Assembly (NCBI GenBank): GCA_015521945.1
Contig: WANG01000013.1
Coordinates: forward strand, 1 to 5,619
Length of the DNA stretch: 5,619 nt
Direction: 5' to 3'
From: Candidatus Hydrothermarchaeota archaeon
Lineage (GTDB): Archaea; Hydrothermarchaeota; Hydrothermarchaeia; Hydrothermarchaeales; BMS3B
Position 1 is the first letter of the stretch, and the number at the start of each line of letters is the position of its first letter. The translations under genes and the position numbers were made by a program. Under the pieces are notes generated by a model. It had not been told where the DNA came from, ran no database searches, and was given only the letters and a program-made list of their open reading frames with translations. This document shows positions 4,777-5,619 of this stretch, piece by piece.

Positions 4777-5619
4777 GCACCCTTATGTACTCCCCCACAG
4801 CCTCCCTGGTGGTGCCCACCACCAGCCTCACCCTGCTCCCCACCTCCTCAAGCATCCCGCAGGCTTCAATCACCTCCCCCCTGACAGCCTGCCCGGTGTA
4901 GGTGTGGGTGTAGCTCACCACCTCCTCTACCAGCTCGTGCTCCACCACATACCTGGCGGGCACATCAAAGCTCAGCCCATCCTCCACCACCACAGCTCTG
5001 ATACGCCTCCTCCCCAGCTGCCTGCAGGGCTCGGCTCGCCACCTCTCCTTAGCCCGCCTCACCAGCAGCAGGTCCACCATCCTGCCCCTGAAGCTCAGCC
5101 GGTTCAGCTTCCTGCGCTCGTGCCACAGGAACTCGGCAAAGCTCAGCTCCCTCCCCGGAAGCCGCTTCTCGTAGCACCTGCGCCACTGCTCCATGCTCGG
5201 GGGCTCAAGCTCCCCGCCCTCCGTGAAGCACTCCCCCAGCATGCGGCGCAGCCTCTCAAACCACCTCCTCCCGTACACCACCAAGTCAGCGTCCGAGGAT
5301 GGGCGGTGCAGCCCCACCAGCCCCGAGCCCGTTATCCCCAGACACCTCAGGGGCACCTCCAGGCTCAGGAGCTCCGCAAGCTCCCCCACCTGCCTCTCAA
5401 ACTCATCCCCCGGGCTAACGGCAATCTCCTCCAGCCTGCGCTCCGGCAGGAGGTGCTCCCCCACCCTCTCCAGGGGCACCGCCTGCATCTCCCTGCAGGG
5501 GTGCCTGAACAGGTACTCTGGGTACCTCTCCCGCAGGAAGCCGAAGGACTCGGCGATGGACACCGAGGAGTACCTGACCCCGCCCCTGCACCGGCTCCCG
5601 TGCCTGCTGGGGTAGTACC
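4751..5619 (-). CDS. Pol-β-superfamily nucleotidyltransferase, archaeal predicted type (COG1665-like), 5'-truncated
   Basis: The frame is open to the right edge, so the start is outside. The GTG at 5563 is probably internal, because the 18 codons before it (YYPSRHGSRCRGGVRYSS) read naturally into the protein. About 288 residues are visible. The catalytic block GSGLVGLHRPSSDADLVVYG (5326-5267) has the Gly-Ser and Asp-x-Asp of the Pol-β nucleotidyltransferase fold. MVDLLLV (near 5080-5060) probably gives the third carboxylate. Before the catalytic block is a region with RERYPEYLFRHP and QAVPLERV; after it comes a C-terminal domain of about 70 residues (FDVPARYVVEHE to VVGTTREAVGEYIRVL). This order resembles the archaeal predicted nucleotidyltransferases I know as COG1665. 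It should transfer a nucleotide to an RNA, protein or small molecule, but the substrate is unknown. It is much larger than MNT-type antitoxins, and no HEPN partner is seen. Its 3' end overlaps the convergent DJ-1 gene (4751-4776). Confidence 0.85.
   Translation of the reverse strand, partial: YYPSRHGSRCRGGVRYSSVSIAESFGFLRERYPEYLFRHPCREMQAVPLERVGEHLLPERRLEEIAVSPGDEFERQVGELAELLSLEVPLRCLGITGSGLVGLHRPSSDADLVVYGRRWFERLRRMLGECFTEGGELEPPSMEQWRRCYEKRLPGRELSFAEFLWHERRKLNRLSFRGRMVDLLLVRRAKERWRAEPCRQLGRRRIRAVVVEDGLSFDVPARYVVEHELVEEVVSYTHTYTGQAVRGEVIEACGMLEEVGSRVRLVVGTTREAVGEYIRVLRNAPPEA

Noticed and set aside
4751..5619. Antitoxin of an MNT/HEPN toxin-antitoxin pair
   Set aside because: The protein has at least about 288 residues with extra domains. 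The adjacent gene is a convergent DJ-1 protein, not HEPN.

Overview
The window looks archaeal, most likely a thermophilic or moderately thermophilic euryarchaeote related to the methanogens and Archaeoglobi; I would not name a genus. The evidence is a surface β-helix protein ending in a PEF-CTERM-like archaeosortase signal, an archaeal-type NOL1/NOP2/sun RNA m5C methyltransferase, a large nucleotidyltransferase of a type I associate with archaea, TATA/BRE-like elements at leaderless or short-leader spacing, and GC-rich coding sequence that uses AGG (Arg) and ATA (Ile) heavily. Family assignments come from recognising motifs by eye; no search was run.

Layout: (1) 3-1529, plus strand, is the 3' part of a secreted right-handed parallel β-helix (PbH1/NosD-like) protein. 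It is open at the left edge, and its 22-23-residue rungs are obvious at both protein and DNA level. (2) 1530-1713 is non-coding, with a strong GC-rich hairpin, a smaller palindrome and a promoter-like element. (3) 1714-2613, plus, is the RNA m5C methyltransferase. (4) 2614-2666 is a short gap between convergent genes. (5) 2667-4070, minus, is an FAD-dependent amine-oxidase-fold oxidoreductase resembling PRK07208 (protoporphyrinogen oxidase/UDP-galactopyranose mutase-like). (6) 4071-4200 is a divergent intergenic region holding a TATA-like element readable on both strands and an interrupted inverted repeat. (7) 4201-4776, plus, is a DJ-1/PfpI-superfamily protein very like one half of plant DJ-1D. 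(8) 4751-5619, minus, is a Pol-β-type nucleotidyltransferase that overlaps the DJ-1 gene tail-to-tail by 26 bp and runs off the right edge.

The genes alternate in direction, so they do not form one operon or an evident pathway. The one pair that may share control is the divergent oxidoreductase and DJ-1 genes. I see no mobile element, CRISPR array, tRNA or rRNA. I found no convincing undescribed system. The most unusual structures are the tryptophan ladder and nested repeats of the β-helix, the hairpin after it, and the control region between the two divergent genes.
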